From NCBI GenBank assembly GCA_022821275.1, contig JAJEDY010000015.1:1-46877 (forward strand): a DNA stretch of 46,877 bases, given 5' to 3'. The stretch comes from Candidatus Latescibacterota bacterium (GTDB lineage Bacteria > Latescibacterota > UBA2968). A program made the position numbers and the translations under genes. How positions within the stretch are numbered: position 1 is the stretch's first letter; each line of letters starts with the position of its first letter. Positions 39,091-46,687 of the stretch are shown here, piece by piece. Under the pieces are notes generated by a model. That model was not told where the DNA came from, made no database searches, and saw nothing but the letters and a program-made list of their open reading frames with translations.

Positions 39091-40479
39091 TCAAATACTC
39101 GGCAAAGGTGCCGTATCACCCGTCTCGTGCTGCCACAAGCGAATCGACGCCGCCATACTGCGAACGCGGTCCCGGTGCTCGGGCGCATCGAACAAATTAT
39201 TCTCCTCAAAAGGATCGGTATTCAAATCGAACAACTCGCACTGATCGCCCGCACACAAATTCAACTTCCACCGGTCACCCGTGACAACACAACGCCACGG
39301 AAGCGTCGCCACCAAATTGATATCGGGATTCCCCAAATTGCGGTCACCAATCCCATTCCACTCCATAAATGCCATGTGCGCCTTCAAATCGCGCTCACCC
39401 GTCAACGCACCTGCCACACTCTCACCCTGACACTGGTCTGGAATCGGCAGCCCTGCCAGATCCAAAAGCGTCGGAACCAGATCCGCGTGACCAAACACCC
39501 CATCCACCCGCGTCTGCTCCGTACTCAACCACGGCACATGCATCAAAAACGGAACGCGCGCCGACTCCTCGTAAAACGCCCGCTTCTCCCACATGCGGTG
39601 ATCGCCCGCCATCTCGCCGTGATCACTCGTAAACACAAAAATCGTATTCTCCATCTGACCCGTCTCATCCAGCGCCTGCACCATCTGACCAATGGCATCA
39701 TCCACAATTTTCACATTGCCCAAATACTGCGCCCGCAACTTCCGCCAATTCTCATCCCGCGTCATATCCTCCGCCACAACCCGCGCATCTGTGGTATTGC
39801 GATAAAAATCCGAACGCACCCGGTTAAACAACGAATGCCCCTCTGGATGCTTCAAAAATGTCGGACCCAACGGAATCTCCTCGGGATCGTACAACCCGTC
39901 ATAAGGTCCCCGATAAGGTGGATGCGGCTCAAACGTACTGGCAACGAGCAGCCAGGGACGCCCCGTATGCTCGCGAATAAACCGCTCGGACTCCGCGCCC
40001 ACATAAGCCCCAATCTGCGCGGAAGCCGGCATCTCCGCGCGTTGTTGGGGCGTAAACCTATTGGGCACATCCGGCACAAAGCCCTGATCCAACACCCACT
40101 GGTGGTACCCACACCCATCCGCAATACTGCACCACTCGTCAAACCCGTGCTGACAGTTGCCATCATCTCCCAAATGCCACTTGCCCACATACCCCTTGCG
40201 GTACGTATCCGGCATCATCTCCGCGATGGACAACGTCTCCTCCCTCAGCGGGATCCCATTGACCACACACCCATGCGAATGCGGATAAAGCCCGGTAACC
40301 AGCGACCCCCGCGCCGGCGTACAAACCGCCTGCGTCACATAGGCATTCTCAAAAACAAAACTGCGCTCAGCCAGCGCGTCGTGATGCGGCGACTGAATCC
40401 ACCCATTGCCATAACACGCCATCGTATCCGTGCGTTGCTGATCCGTAATAATAACTACAATATTCGGTTGTTGGGACAC
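39091..40479 (-). CDS. Sulfatase (type I, formylglycine-dependent)
   Basis: It is predicted to hydrolyse a sulfate ester, probably on a sugar. TDQQ holds the first metal Asp. The activation motif CTPAR at residues 53-57 supplies the Cys converted to formylglycine by FGE or anSME. FTSDHGEMAGDH gives the second metal pair, and a C-terminal CELFDLNTDPFEENN segment closes the domain. No clear signal peptide is present, so it probably acts in the cytoplasm on imported sugars. The start is GTG with AAAGGAGG seven bases upstream. It is the first gene of the glycan operon. Confidence 0.92.
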   Translation of the reverse strand: MSQQPNIVVIITDQQRTDTMACYGNGWIQSPHHDALAERSFVFENAYVTQAVCTPARGSLVTGLYPHSHGCVVNGIPLREETLSIAEMMPDTYRKGYVGKWHLGDDGNCQHGFDEWCSIADGCGYHQWVLDQGFVPDVPNRFTPQQRAEMPASAQIGAYVGAESERFIREHTGRPWLLVASTFEPHPPYRGPYDGLYDPEEIPLGPTFLKHPEGHSLFNRVRSDFYRNTTDARVVAEDMTRDENWRKLRAQYLGNVKIVDDAIGQMVQALDETGQMENTIFVFTSDHGEMAGDHRMWEKRAFYEESARVPFLMHVPWLSTEQTRVDGVFGHADLVPTLLDLAGLPIPDQCQGESVAGALTGERDLKAHMAFMEWNGIGDRNLGNPDINLVATLPWRCVVTGDRWKLNLCAGDQCELFDLNTDPFEENNLFDAPEHRDRVRSMAASIRLWQHETGDTAPLPSI

Positions 40480-40495
40480 TGCGATTCCTCCTTTT

Positions 40496-40602
40496 GTCTG
40501 AATCAGGATTTACAGGATTTTAGGATGGGCAGGATGCCCCCTGCCACACACCACTAATGTCTGAATCAGGATTTTCAGGATTTTAGGATGAACAGGATAC
40601 CC
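40496..40602. repeat. Two direct copies of a CTGAATCAGGAT repeat
   Basis: Copies at 40496-40541 and 40559-40602 share gtctgaatcaggatt, acaggattttaggatg or a close variant, and caggat followed by accccc or gcccc. The same motif recurs near 43710 and, inverted, near 43764-43804. So the repeats lie on both sides of the RusA/GNAT-PIN cluster. Confidence 0.75.
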
Positions 40603-40653
40603 CCTACCACTTCCCGCCAAACATGCCAAACTCCATCCTGATGTTGTGTCTAT

Positions 40654-40690
40654 GTAAAAAAAGATCTCGCAAAAATCAGGCGAGATCTTT
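40654..40690 (-). terminator. Terminator of the REase-HEPN/RusA/ASCH operon
   Basis: AAAGATCTCGC (40660-40670) and GCGAGATCTTT (40680-40690) form a perfect 11-bp stem with a 9-base loop. On the minus strand seven T residues in all follow. It lies 24 bases after the stop of the last gene of that cluster. Confidence 0.85.
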
Positions 40691-40713
40691 ACGATAAGGC
40701 AATTCGACATGTA

Positions 40714-41391
40714 CTATTCCTCTGTCACATTATCCAATTCCTGTAACAACTCTCCATCAATCAAATCAATCAATTCCTGCACCGTCTCAACAGTGAGTTG
40801 TGACGACTTAAAACCATGGGCAATCGCATTTCGCGTTTGCTGTATATGTTTGAGAGCATGATATGTTTCTCGCGCAATGATCCCCTCAAAAGTCATTTGC
40901 TTAAACAGATAATCGGGCGTTGCAGTTTCACCCTCTATTCCCTCTTTCACCGCCAAGACTCTCAAAGTCGCTTCCACCAAAGACCACCCCATGAGAAATG
41001 CAGCCTCTAAATGCCCATTCTCCACCAAGAAAGCCACTTCCACAATTTTTAAGCGAATTTCTTCAATTGTAAATGGTGAAGCTCCAGCTACAGACAATGA
41101 ATTTTCTGGCCCCAATAAAACCAACTGGAATCTCCATTCAGCCTCGTTTTTGACAGCTTTTGCTAATTCATTCACTTGAGGAAAATCAGAAACCTGCCCA
41201 CGCGTTCTTACTTCGACCACAATATGCTCATCGCCTTTATGTACAGTCAAATCTGGCCGAAATGCCTGCAAAAAATCAGGCAATTGATCGCCCTGAGGTT
41301 CAATCAATACATCATAGCCTTTTTCGCGGTATGTTTGTGCAATTTCTTCAACACGCATTCTTTCGCTTTCACGAGCGGTTAAGTCAACCAT
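40714..41391 (-). CDS. REase-like/HEPN-like fusion protein
   Basis: From the ATG at 41391 (AGGAGG upstream) the protein has 225 residues. The first 90 show a restriction-endonuclease-like pattern: RPDLTVHKGDEHIVVEVRTRG provides the PD-x(n)-ExR form of the PD-(D/E)xK core, similar to the AHJR-type REases. The second half is helical and ends with TRNAIAHGF, the R-x4-6-H motif of HEPN ribonucleases. Such fusions suggest a nucleic-acid-targeting effector, but no activity is known. It overlaps the RusA gene by 8 bp. Confidence 0.6.
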   Translation of the reverse strand: MVDLTARESERMRVEEIAQTYREKGYDVLIEPQGDQLPDFLQAFRPDLTVHKGDEHIVVEVRTRGQVSDFPQVNELAKAVKNEAEWRFQLVLLGPENSLSVAGASPFTIEEIRLKIVEVAFLVENGHLEAAFLMGWSLVEATLRVLAVKEGIEGETATPDYLFKQMTFEGIIARETYHALKHIQQTRNAIAHGFKSSQLTVETVQELIDLIDGELLQELDNVTEE

Positions 41392-41788
41392 TGAACACCT
41401 CCTGATCAGGAGCATCCTGAACGACAATCAATAAAAATTCATTTTCTCGGATCAATAGTTTAAGTGAAATATCAGAGGGAATTTCGAATATTGTATCTCT
41501 CAAACTTCGCTTTCGACATAACAGATCCGTTACTTGAGAATCGTCTTTAAAAACCATGCCTTTCAAAGCATCTAAGATGGGTTTGCTTATGTTATCTACA
41601 TCTACGGGTGTATTTTCGTAGAAATACGTAATTTTTACCATAACCGAATCGTCAACTGGCAACTCATCCTCTGGCCAATGACTCTCCGCTTCATTTTTAA
41701 CTTTACTAATCCACTCTCGCAGTCTTGCTCTGCGCCTTGCTTGTTGAGAAACAGGAGGCCCATCAATCACAAATTCAAATGGCAACAC
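41384..41788 (-). CDS. RusA family crossover junction endodeoxyribonuclease
   Basis: RusA proteins cut Holliday junctions and are common in phages and mobile islands. The hallmark is complete: PVDVDNISKPILDAL, then KDDSQV, with the metal-binding Asp residues. The frame starts at a TTG at 41806 directly after the upstream stop. GGGGAGAGG then lies inside it, seven bases before a GTG at 41788, so I prefer 41788 (134 residues). It overlaps the REase-HEPN gene by 8 bp. Confidence 0.9.
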   Translation of the reverse strand: MLPFEFVIDGPPVSQQARRRARLREWISKVKNEAESHWPEDELPVDDSVMVKITYFYENTPVDVDNISKPILDALKGMVFKDDSQVTDLLCRKRSLRDTIFEIPSDISLKLLIRENEFLLIVVQDAPDQEVFNG

Positions 41789-41806
41789 GACTATGCCTCT
41801 CCCCAA

Positions 41807-42307
41807 TCACACCAGGCTAAAATATTCGCATTCCTTTTTTACCCGTCTCATCTTCTGGAAAGATCGATGTTCTTCAGGCTTAACAAATCGCCAGGACTGC
41901 GGAACTACAAAATTTGGGAATCGCTTCCTCAATTTATTCAGATCAGCCGGATTTTCATATTCCCAAACGTCCGTGATTTGCAGGGCATAAGCAATTTCAC
42001 ACCCTGCATAATAGGCGTCAAAACCTTGCTTATCGACACCAGCGAGTTCAGATACCTCATTCCAAACTTCCTCGGGCGAACCCTGCCAAACCTCTCCAAC
42101 GCGGAAGCCACCGCGAAGCTGTCTGACAGGGCTTGATACATAAATAAATACATTACGGCCCTCTATACCGGAAGCAATACGCCTTCGCAACTCGGCTTTT
42201 TTTAGCCCTTCAAAAACCAAGTTCGCATAACGAGGTTTCAAGGAAAAAAGTAAAGGTCTTGCTTGTAAATTACATCTATCTGCAGGCAGGTCTGTTGTCG
42301 TGCTCAT
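41807..42307 (-). CDS. ASCH/PUA-like domain protein
   Basis: The 166 residues show the ASCH pattern: LLFSLKPRYANLVFEGLKKAELRRR near the start (the typical Lys...GxKxxExR ridge), then NVFIYVSSPV and the GEVWQGSPEEVW segment. ASCH proteins are predicted RNA- or modified-base-binding modules. The ATG overlaps the preceding stop (ATGA), so it is co-translated with the PUA-like tail gene upstream. The ASCH and GNAT-PIN genes lie side by side, which suggests joint action on nucleic acid (inference). Confidence 0.75.
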   Translation of the reverse strand: MSTTTDLPADRCNLQARPLLFSLKPRYANLVFEGLKKAELRRRIASGIEGRNVFIYVSSPVRQLRGGFRVGEVWQGSPEEVWNEVSELAGVDKQGFDAYYAGCEIAYALQITDVWEYENPADLNKLRKRFPNFVVPQSWRFVKPEEHRSFQKMRRVKKECEYFSLV

Positions 42308-42639
42308 ATTTGGTTTGGATATCCAAGTTGAAAGAGTTTAGAGAATGTTTCTATGGGTATTTTTGATGGCGATTGCAGCCATAGCCCAACGTTATCCTCT
42401 TTGAAAACCGTTCTCATTGCCTCTAATGAAACCGGCTGTCGGAAAGGAAATGTGTGCGAAAATCTCAACGCCATAATTTCTTTTGATAGATCGCCGTCGC
42501 ACAATTCATAAATATTTTCCCACTCCAGTATTCCAAATCTTTTGAACTTCTTGAAAAGTTCTTGGGGAATATCTATCTCAACTTCGTCAAGATGGGATAC
42601 AGCTACAATTTGTTTTTCGGTTCTACTTACATACCACAA
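42304..42639 (-). CDS. PUA-like tail probably split off the GNAT-PIN protein by a frameshift
   Basis: The 111 residues begin at a TTG, and the sequence before it continues the fold in this frame (ILWYVSRTEKQ). The segment WYVS...SHLDEVEID..LFKKF..FGILEW...EIMALRFSHTF reads like the C-terminal PUA-like domain usually attached to GNAT or PIN proteins. It lacks its own ribosome site and overlaps the end of the upstream gene by 13 bp in another frame. It is most simply the third domain of one gene spanning 42304-43667, interrupted near 42640-42650. It could alternatively be a separate coupled gene. Confidence 0.6.
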   Translation of the reverse strand: MWYVSRTEKQIVAVSHLDEVEIDIPQELFKKFKRFGILEWENIYELCDGDLSKEIMALRFSHTFPFRQPVSLEAMRTVFKEDNVGLWLQSPSKIPIETFSKLFQLGYPNQI

Positions 42640-43667
42640 AATCCGATAAGGAACGAGTTAAACGGGAAATCTGCAAATTCATCAGAGTTTAGTCGGCGCC
42701 ATACAAGACTATGGCCCGAAACACGAGTGGGCATATAAGATTGCCTTTCGGAAAGTTCATGGAGTTGAATGATTAACTCAGTTGGGGATAACACCTGAAG
42801 TCTGGTCAGTTCGGAAATTCTCTTTGCCTTTTTTAAGAGAGCATCGTCTCGTGTAACAAAAATGCTTATATCAGAAGCAGCAGCCTTTGCTAATTGCCTG
42901 ATATCGGACTCTTTGTTTGGCCTGTTATCGGGTAAAATTTCATCAAAATTTTCGACTACGTGAGGATCGGGCTCTACCGGAAAAAAATTTCTGGCTATAT
43001 TTCGAGATTTTTCGCGCTGATTGGGATCGTTGTTCCGGTTGATTTCATTGAATAGTTCATCCGTGACCCGTGGGTTGACAGAATCTATCAAAAAGTCAGA
43101 GAGTAGAGCCTTAGAGGGTTTTGACTTATCACTATCTGGCTCATCAAAATCAAAGAAAATTTGTGCGTCAATAATGACATCAAGAGTATCATCTGATGTT
43201 TGCGCCTGAAATAGACTCAGTTGGTCATCTGCGGCCAGAGTAAGACACCAAAAAGTCAGAGGGTGTCCTTCTTTAGATCGCCCAGGCTTTTCACCTAAGG
43301 CCACAAACCCCAATTGAGGCCAAAGCTTATCCGCGGGAAAATCACGACGACAATGTAGTGTTATGACCTTTTGGGTAGTAGCAAAATTCTTTAGAGACTC
43401 AACAAGCCGCTTTGCGATGCCTTGGCCTCGGGAATTTTCTGACACACAAAGTTGGGCTATACGGAAATAGTTTGGATAAGCAGCAAAAAGAAGATAGCCC
43501 ACGAGTTGACCATCATCAGTCTTGGCACCTAATGCGCCTCCTTTTTTTATAAAACCTTCCAATAGAGCTTCTCGGGTAAGAAAGCCGAGCGTGCTACTGT
43601 TGTCTTTCATTAACTCATCCACCGCATCGATATCAGCAGATTTCAGTTGTGAGATAGTTGTCTTCAC
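42627..43667 (-). CDS. GNAT-PIN fusion protein, probably frameshifted at its 3' end
   Basis: Residues 1-145 are a GNAT N-acetyltransferase domain: QLCVSENSRGQGIAKRLVESL is the acetyl-CoA-binding motif A. Residues about 155-300 are a PIN ribonuclease domain with acidic residues in VIIDAQIFF, VTDELFNEI, and SDIRQLAKAA plus FVTRDDALLKKA. The C-terminus breaks off at FLIGFCGM, just where relatives would run on into WYVS... in the -1/+2 frame. The start is GTG with AAAGGGAAG upstream. Toxin-like composition beside ASCH, RusA and HsdS suggests a defence or addiction role (inference). Confidence 0.72.
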   Translation of the reverse strand: MKTTISQLKSADIDAVDELMKDNSSTLGFLTREALLEGFIKKGGALGAKTDDGQLVGYLLFAAYPNYFRIAQLCVSENSRGQGIAKRLVESLKNFATTQKVITLHCRRDFPADKLWPQLGFVALGEKPGRSKEGHPLTFWCLTLAADDQLSLFQAQTSDDTLDVIIDAQIFFDFDEPDSDKSKPSKALLSDFLIDSVNPRVTDELFNEINRNNDPNQREKSRNIARNFFPVEPDPHVVENFDEILPDNRPNKESDIRQLAKAAASDISIFVTRDDALLKKAKRISELTRLQVLSPTELIIQLHELSERQSYMPTRVSGHSLVWRRLNSDEFADFPFNSFLIGFCGM

Positions 43668-43709
43668 ATCTTCCCTTTCTGGTGTCCCATTATTGCAATC
43701 TCTTCTTTT

Positions 43710-43804
43710 GTCTGAATCAGAATATACAGAATTTTTGGATGATCAGGATTTCTTGTATTTCCCTCATCCTGTTCATCCTTCCATCCTGCCTATCCTGATT
43801 CAGA
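43710..43804. repeat. Inverted pair of CTGAATCAGGAT repeats
   Basis: A direct copy (tctgaatcagaat, from 43710) and an inverted copy ending atcctgattcaga (43804) flank a stretch with tcatcctgttcatcc. The pair could fold into a long imperfect hairpin. The inverted copy supplies the TGA stop of hsdS (43800-43802). It sits between the GNAT-PIN and hsdS genes. Confidence 0.7.
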
Positions 43805-45143
43805 TGGTGTTTGATGTAAACGCTTCTTGCAAAACTACCTGAAGGAGATTTTCGGCATGTGTACGGGAGTGCTTGATTTCAGTCTCAAGTTGACGGCATA
43901 AATCCATGAGTGCTTTGACTCTTTTGGTAATCGCGATTTGTTCTCCAAGTGGCGGAAGGGGGATAAGCGTGGCTATAACTGTAGTTTGACTCACCTTCGG
44001 CATATTACCAGCCGATCCTGACGCCTTGCTTTGGAAATAGTTCTTGGTGGTTTGAGACGAAAGCACATGGTGCAGGTAGTCTGTACTCTCCAAAAATACT
44101 GTTCGGCACTTCATCATCAAGTCAGGATAGATGAACTCAAAATCCCGACCACGATACACGGCCGTGGTGCCAACAAGTTCTAACGAGTTCGCACGTTGAA
44201 TCAAGATATCTCCATCTCTGAGCCATAGATATGAATCTGGCTCAACTTTAAGATCGAGATATTTACACTGACTGCCATCAAAAGTTCCAGATGAAGTAGC
44301 AGATAATTTTAGGGTCTTTGTGTCGGTCTTGTATTCGACTGGCTTAAGGGAAATACCATTTCGTGGCTTCTTTTCGATCAGTGTTCCCAATCGGCACCAT
44401 TCCCAGCTATCGGGAATTTTAAATGGAATTTCTTCGTGCGTGATGGGGAGTAGTGGTTTTTCTTTGCGTATCTTCTTCTCGACGATGAGACGTTGCTTTT
44501 CCTGCTGGATACGCTCCAAAAGTTGACCTGCGGGTTCAACATCGGGATTTTCTTTACGCCAATCGGCTGTTAGCCGGCCTTGAATCGCCTCTTGTAAGAT
44601 CGCCTGCTTGAGTTTGATAAGGAAGGTTTCTTGATAGACGATTTCGTAATCAAGTTTTGAATGGTGTGAGAGAAAGCGGTTCAACCCATTGGCAATCTTT
44701 ATTTGGTTCGAGAGCGTGGGAAACTTCACCCGGAGAGGCAGGATATGCTTTGGCTTGATCTCGGTTTTGATTCCGCCTGGAACTTGCTTATTCAGGAGAT
44801 CAGCAAACCTGGAACTCTTGAAAAACCATTTCAGAAATTCAATAGAAATTCGGTCTGAATGGAACTGATATGCGGAGTAATGGATTGTCGCCAACACATC
44901 CTCTTCACCCTCATAAATGGCGATTGCGCCTTTCGCTGCATTGATGCCGGAGATAACCAGATCACCTTGCTTTATGCGAATCATATCAGTCTTAGTCTCG
45001 GTTGCGGGATCAAGATGAAGATTGCCCGAGAAATCAATTTTTTTTATACGCTGCAAGCCCAGTTGGTTGGCGTGTGCGTGTTTAATTCTTTCTTTTCGCT
45101 CAACCAGGAAGTCCGAAAGTAGTCTTGATTGCCATTTCATCAT
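43800..45143 (-). CDS. hsdS: Type I restriction-modification specificity subunit HsdS
   Basis: HsdS recognises the two half-sites of a type I target. The 447 residues hold two target-recognition domains (about 10-150 and 240-400), each followed by a long helix. The central helix is LIKLKQAILQEAIQGRL (about 178-200). The second TRD begins IPDSWEWCRLGTLIEKKPRNG, and PLPPLGEQIAITKRVKALMDLCRQLE leads into the C-terminal helix. KISDs such as LRVKFPTLSNQIKIANGLNRFL are typical. No hsdM or hsdR is adjacent in either direction in this window, so it is an orphan here. The C-terminus is set by the repeat at 43804. Confidence 0.92.
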   Translation of the reverse strand: MMKWQSRLLSDFLVERKERIKHAHANQLGLQRIKKIDFSGNLHLDPATETKTDMIRIKQGDLVISGINAAKGAIAIYEGEEDVLATIHYSAYQFHSDRISIEFLKWFFKSSRFADLLNKQVPGGIKTEIKPKHILPLRVKFPTLSNQIKIANGLNRFLSHHSKLDYEIVYQETFLIKLKQAILQEAIQGRLTADWRKENPDVEPAGQLLERIQQEKQRLIVEKKIRKEKPLLPITHEEIPFKIPDSWEWCRLGTLIEKKPRNGISLKPVEYKTDTKTLKLSATSSGTFDGSQCKYLDLKVEPDSYLWLRDGDILIQRANSLELVGTTAVYRGRDFEFIYPDLMMKCRTVFLESTDYLHHVLSSQTTKNYFQSKASGSAGNMPKVSQTTVIATLIPLPPLGEQIAITKRVKALMDLCRQLETEIKHSRTHAENLLQVVLQEAFTSNTI

Positions 45144-45298
45144 GAGTTTAATCCACCGTAACTATTCAGGTCATTTGAATGATTAACCACGAGCAGAGTA
45201 CAAATGCCTGTCTGCGTGCAGGTTTTCCGCACAGGCAGGGCCGCCTCTCAAGCCAGTTCAAAATCACAAAAGGATGCTGTTTGAATTGATCACCACGA

Positions 45299-45363
45299 AA
45301 AACCGCTCACTGAATAAAAGCACTTCAGCACAGGCACTGAAGTTATGGCGAGCGGGTTTTTTT
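45299..45363. terminator. Nested palindrome, probable bidirectional terminator
   Basis: An outer stem (CCGCTC with GAGCGG) encloses an inner stem (ACTTCAG with CTGAAGT). T runs flank the structure on both strands (seven Ts on plus, five on minus). It lies between hsdS and the Rpn gene, which are both on the minus strand, so it should end the Rpn transcript. Confidence 0.6.
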
Positions 45364-45412
45364 CGTACAAATCTGAGGTGCGGATGCGTTGGTTATCTGA
45401 GGTTGGGCCGCG

Positions 45413-46336
45413 TCACGCATCGTCTAACAGGCGTTCAAATGCTTCGAGACTGGTGGCCTGAATTGCCGCACGAAGCAACTGCTTCAGACGTTGCAAATCT
45501 TCGATGGCGGCAATGCGGTCAGATAGGGGATGCGCTTCGCTCAGACCAAAGCGGATCTCCAATACGTCGAGGATGCCTGCGAGCGCGCTTTTTCTCTTTC
45601 CTTGCTCAATGCCTTGCTTAATCCATTGTTCCTTGTTTTCCTCAATCTCTTGCTCAATAAGGTATTGAGCAAATGAGGATTCGCGGATGAGATCCATCAG
45701 TCCCTCCTTTGAAAGAAGATTAGAAATCAGGTCCCGATCATGCACCAACCCACCTAAAACTGCCAGACCAGTCAGAAAATCGCTCTTGGCTGATTCATCC
45801 AGTGGCAGGGCTCGTACACGGTCAACACACGTCTGTATCCACGCCTCAGAACCCATCTCTTCTGGTGGCTTCATCAACAGTGCAAACGGGATCAAGCCCG
45901 AATGACCCGCATCAAGGACGCGCTGCCCTTCTACCTCTATCAGTCTGATCACCTTGTATTGGATAATGAACTGACAGCCAAAACGCGCCTGGATGTGGTA
46001 TCCCGGATCGCTCAGCCCTGCATCGGGACGCAAGTAAATGACAGCAGAATGGATGGGCAGATCATACTGCTCAATGGCGCGACCGATGTACCCGGCCATA
46101 CGACGCGGCATGGGCGGATTCGTGCTGTCGGCGGTTTGAAATTCGTATTGAATCAATACTTTTTCTTCGCCTATTCGCGCACTGATCAAGCTATCCGTTC
46201 GGTGTGCATCAACGGTGGGTTGTTCTGTGCTGAGATGTGCGAGAAACGCAACATCGTCCCGTTGGAGCGTGAAGCGTATGAAATCCTGCGGATAGGTCTG
46301 GATGAGACGTTTGGAGATGGTATCATACTTTCCCAT
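45413..46336 (-). CDS. Rpn family recombination-promoting nuclease / putative transposase
   Basis: Rpn (PD-(D/E)xK) proteins are DNA endonucleases with transposase-like N-terminal domains. The frame from ATG 46336 (AAGG eight bases upstream) gives 307 residues. It has a start like GKYDTISKRLIQTYPQDFIRF, then HRTDSLISARIGEEKVLIQYEFQT with Asp and Glu-x-Gln in the catalytic position. Its C-terminus is helical with EEIEENKEQWIKQGIEQGKR. That helical tail is typical of Rpn/PDDEXK-transposase proteins that vary in number along genomes. Near IS debris, so mobile-like. Confidence 0.82.
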   Translation of the reverse strand: MGKYDTISKRLIQTYPQDFIRFTLQRDDVAFLAHLSTEQPTVDAHRTDSLISARIGEEKVLIQYEFQTADSTNPPMPRRMAGYIGRAIEQYDLPIHSAVIYLRPDAGLSDPGYHIQARFGCQFIIQYKVIRLIEVEGQRVLDAGHSGLIPFALLMKPPEEMGSEAWIQTCVDRVRALPLDESAKSDFLTGLAVLGGLVHDRDLISNLLSKEGLMDLIRESSFAQYLIEQEIEENKEQWIKQGIEQGKRKSALAGILDVLEIRFGLSEAHPLSDRIAAIEDLQRLKQLLRAAIQATSLEAFERLLDDA

Positions 46337-46687
46337 ATTGGATGCCTTGGGTCTGAAGGTAGGTGTGTTTTGCAATACATCAACCCTTAGACCCTAAGCA
46401 AATACTGAGCCAGAAAAATACCATCACCCAGGAAATCGAGCAACAAATTGCGTTGGCAGACGCACAAGCACCCTCATTGTGCCTAAAATATGCTGTATTA
46501 CGCCCATGTTCACAACTTGAATATTAAGGATCACCCGTTAAAATAAATGCGGAGCAGAACAAATGTCGGATACAAAGGTGTACATTTTGATTCATGAACA
46601 GACGGTATTGTGAAAGATATGTACGCCTTTCCGCCATGCAACCCAACGCAGATGGACGCTAGTGCCTCGTGGCAAAAGTCATTGGTC
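46337..46687. other. Mostly non-coding spacer between the Rpn gene and IS end
   Basis: No complete gene is seen. On the plus strand a 45-codon open stretch from about 46383 to about 46530 reads like the end of a type I specificity subunit (ITQEIEQQIALADAQAPSL), then decays. It could be a remnant but is too short to name safely. The rest, up to the transposase stop at 46688, shows no recognisable element. Confidence 0.35.

Noticed and set aside
39127-40557. Long plus-strand open frame (476 codons) across the sulfatase gene
   Set aside because: It is antisense to a clear sulfatase with CTPAR and metal motifs. Its amino acid composition is rich in Arg, His and Pro, as expected from reading a coding strand backwards, and it has no domain.
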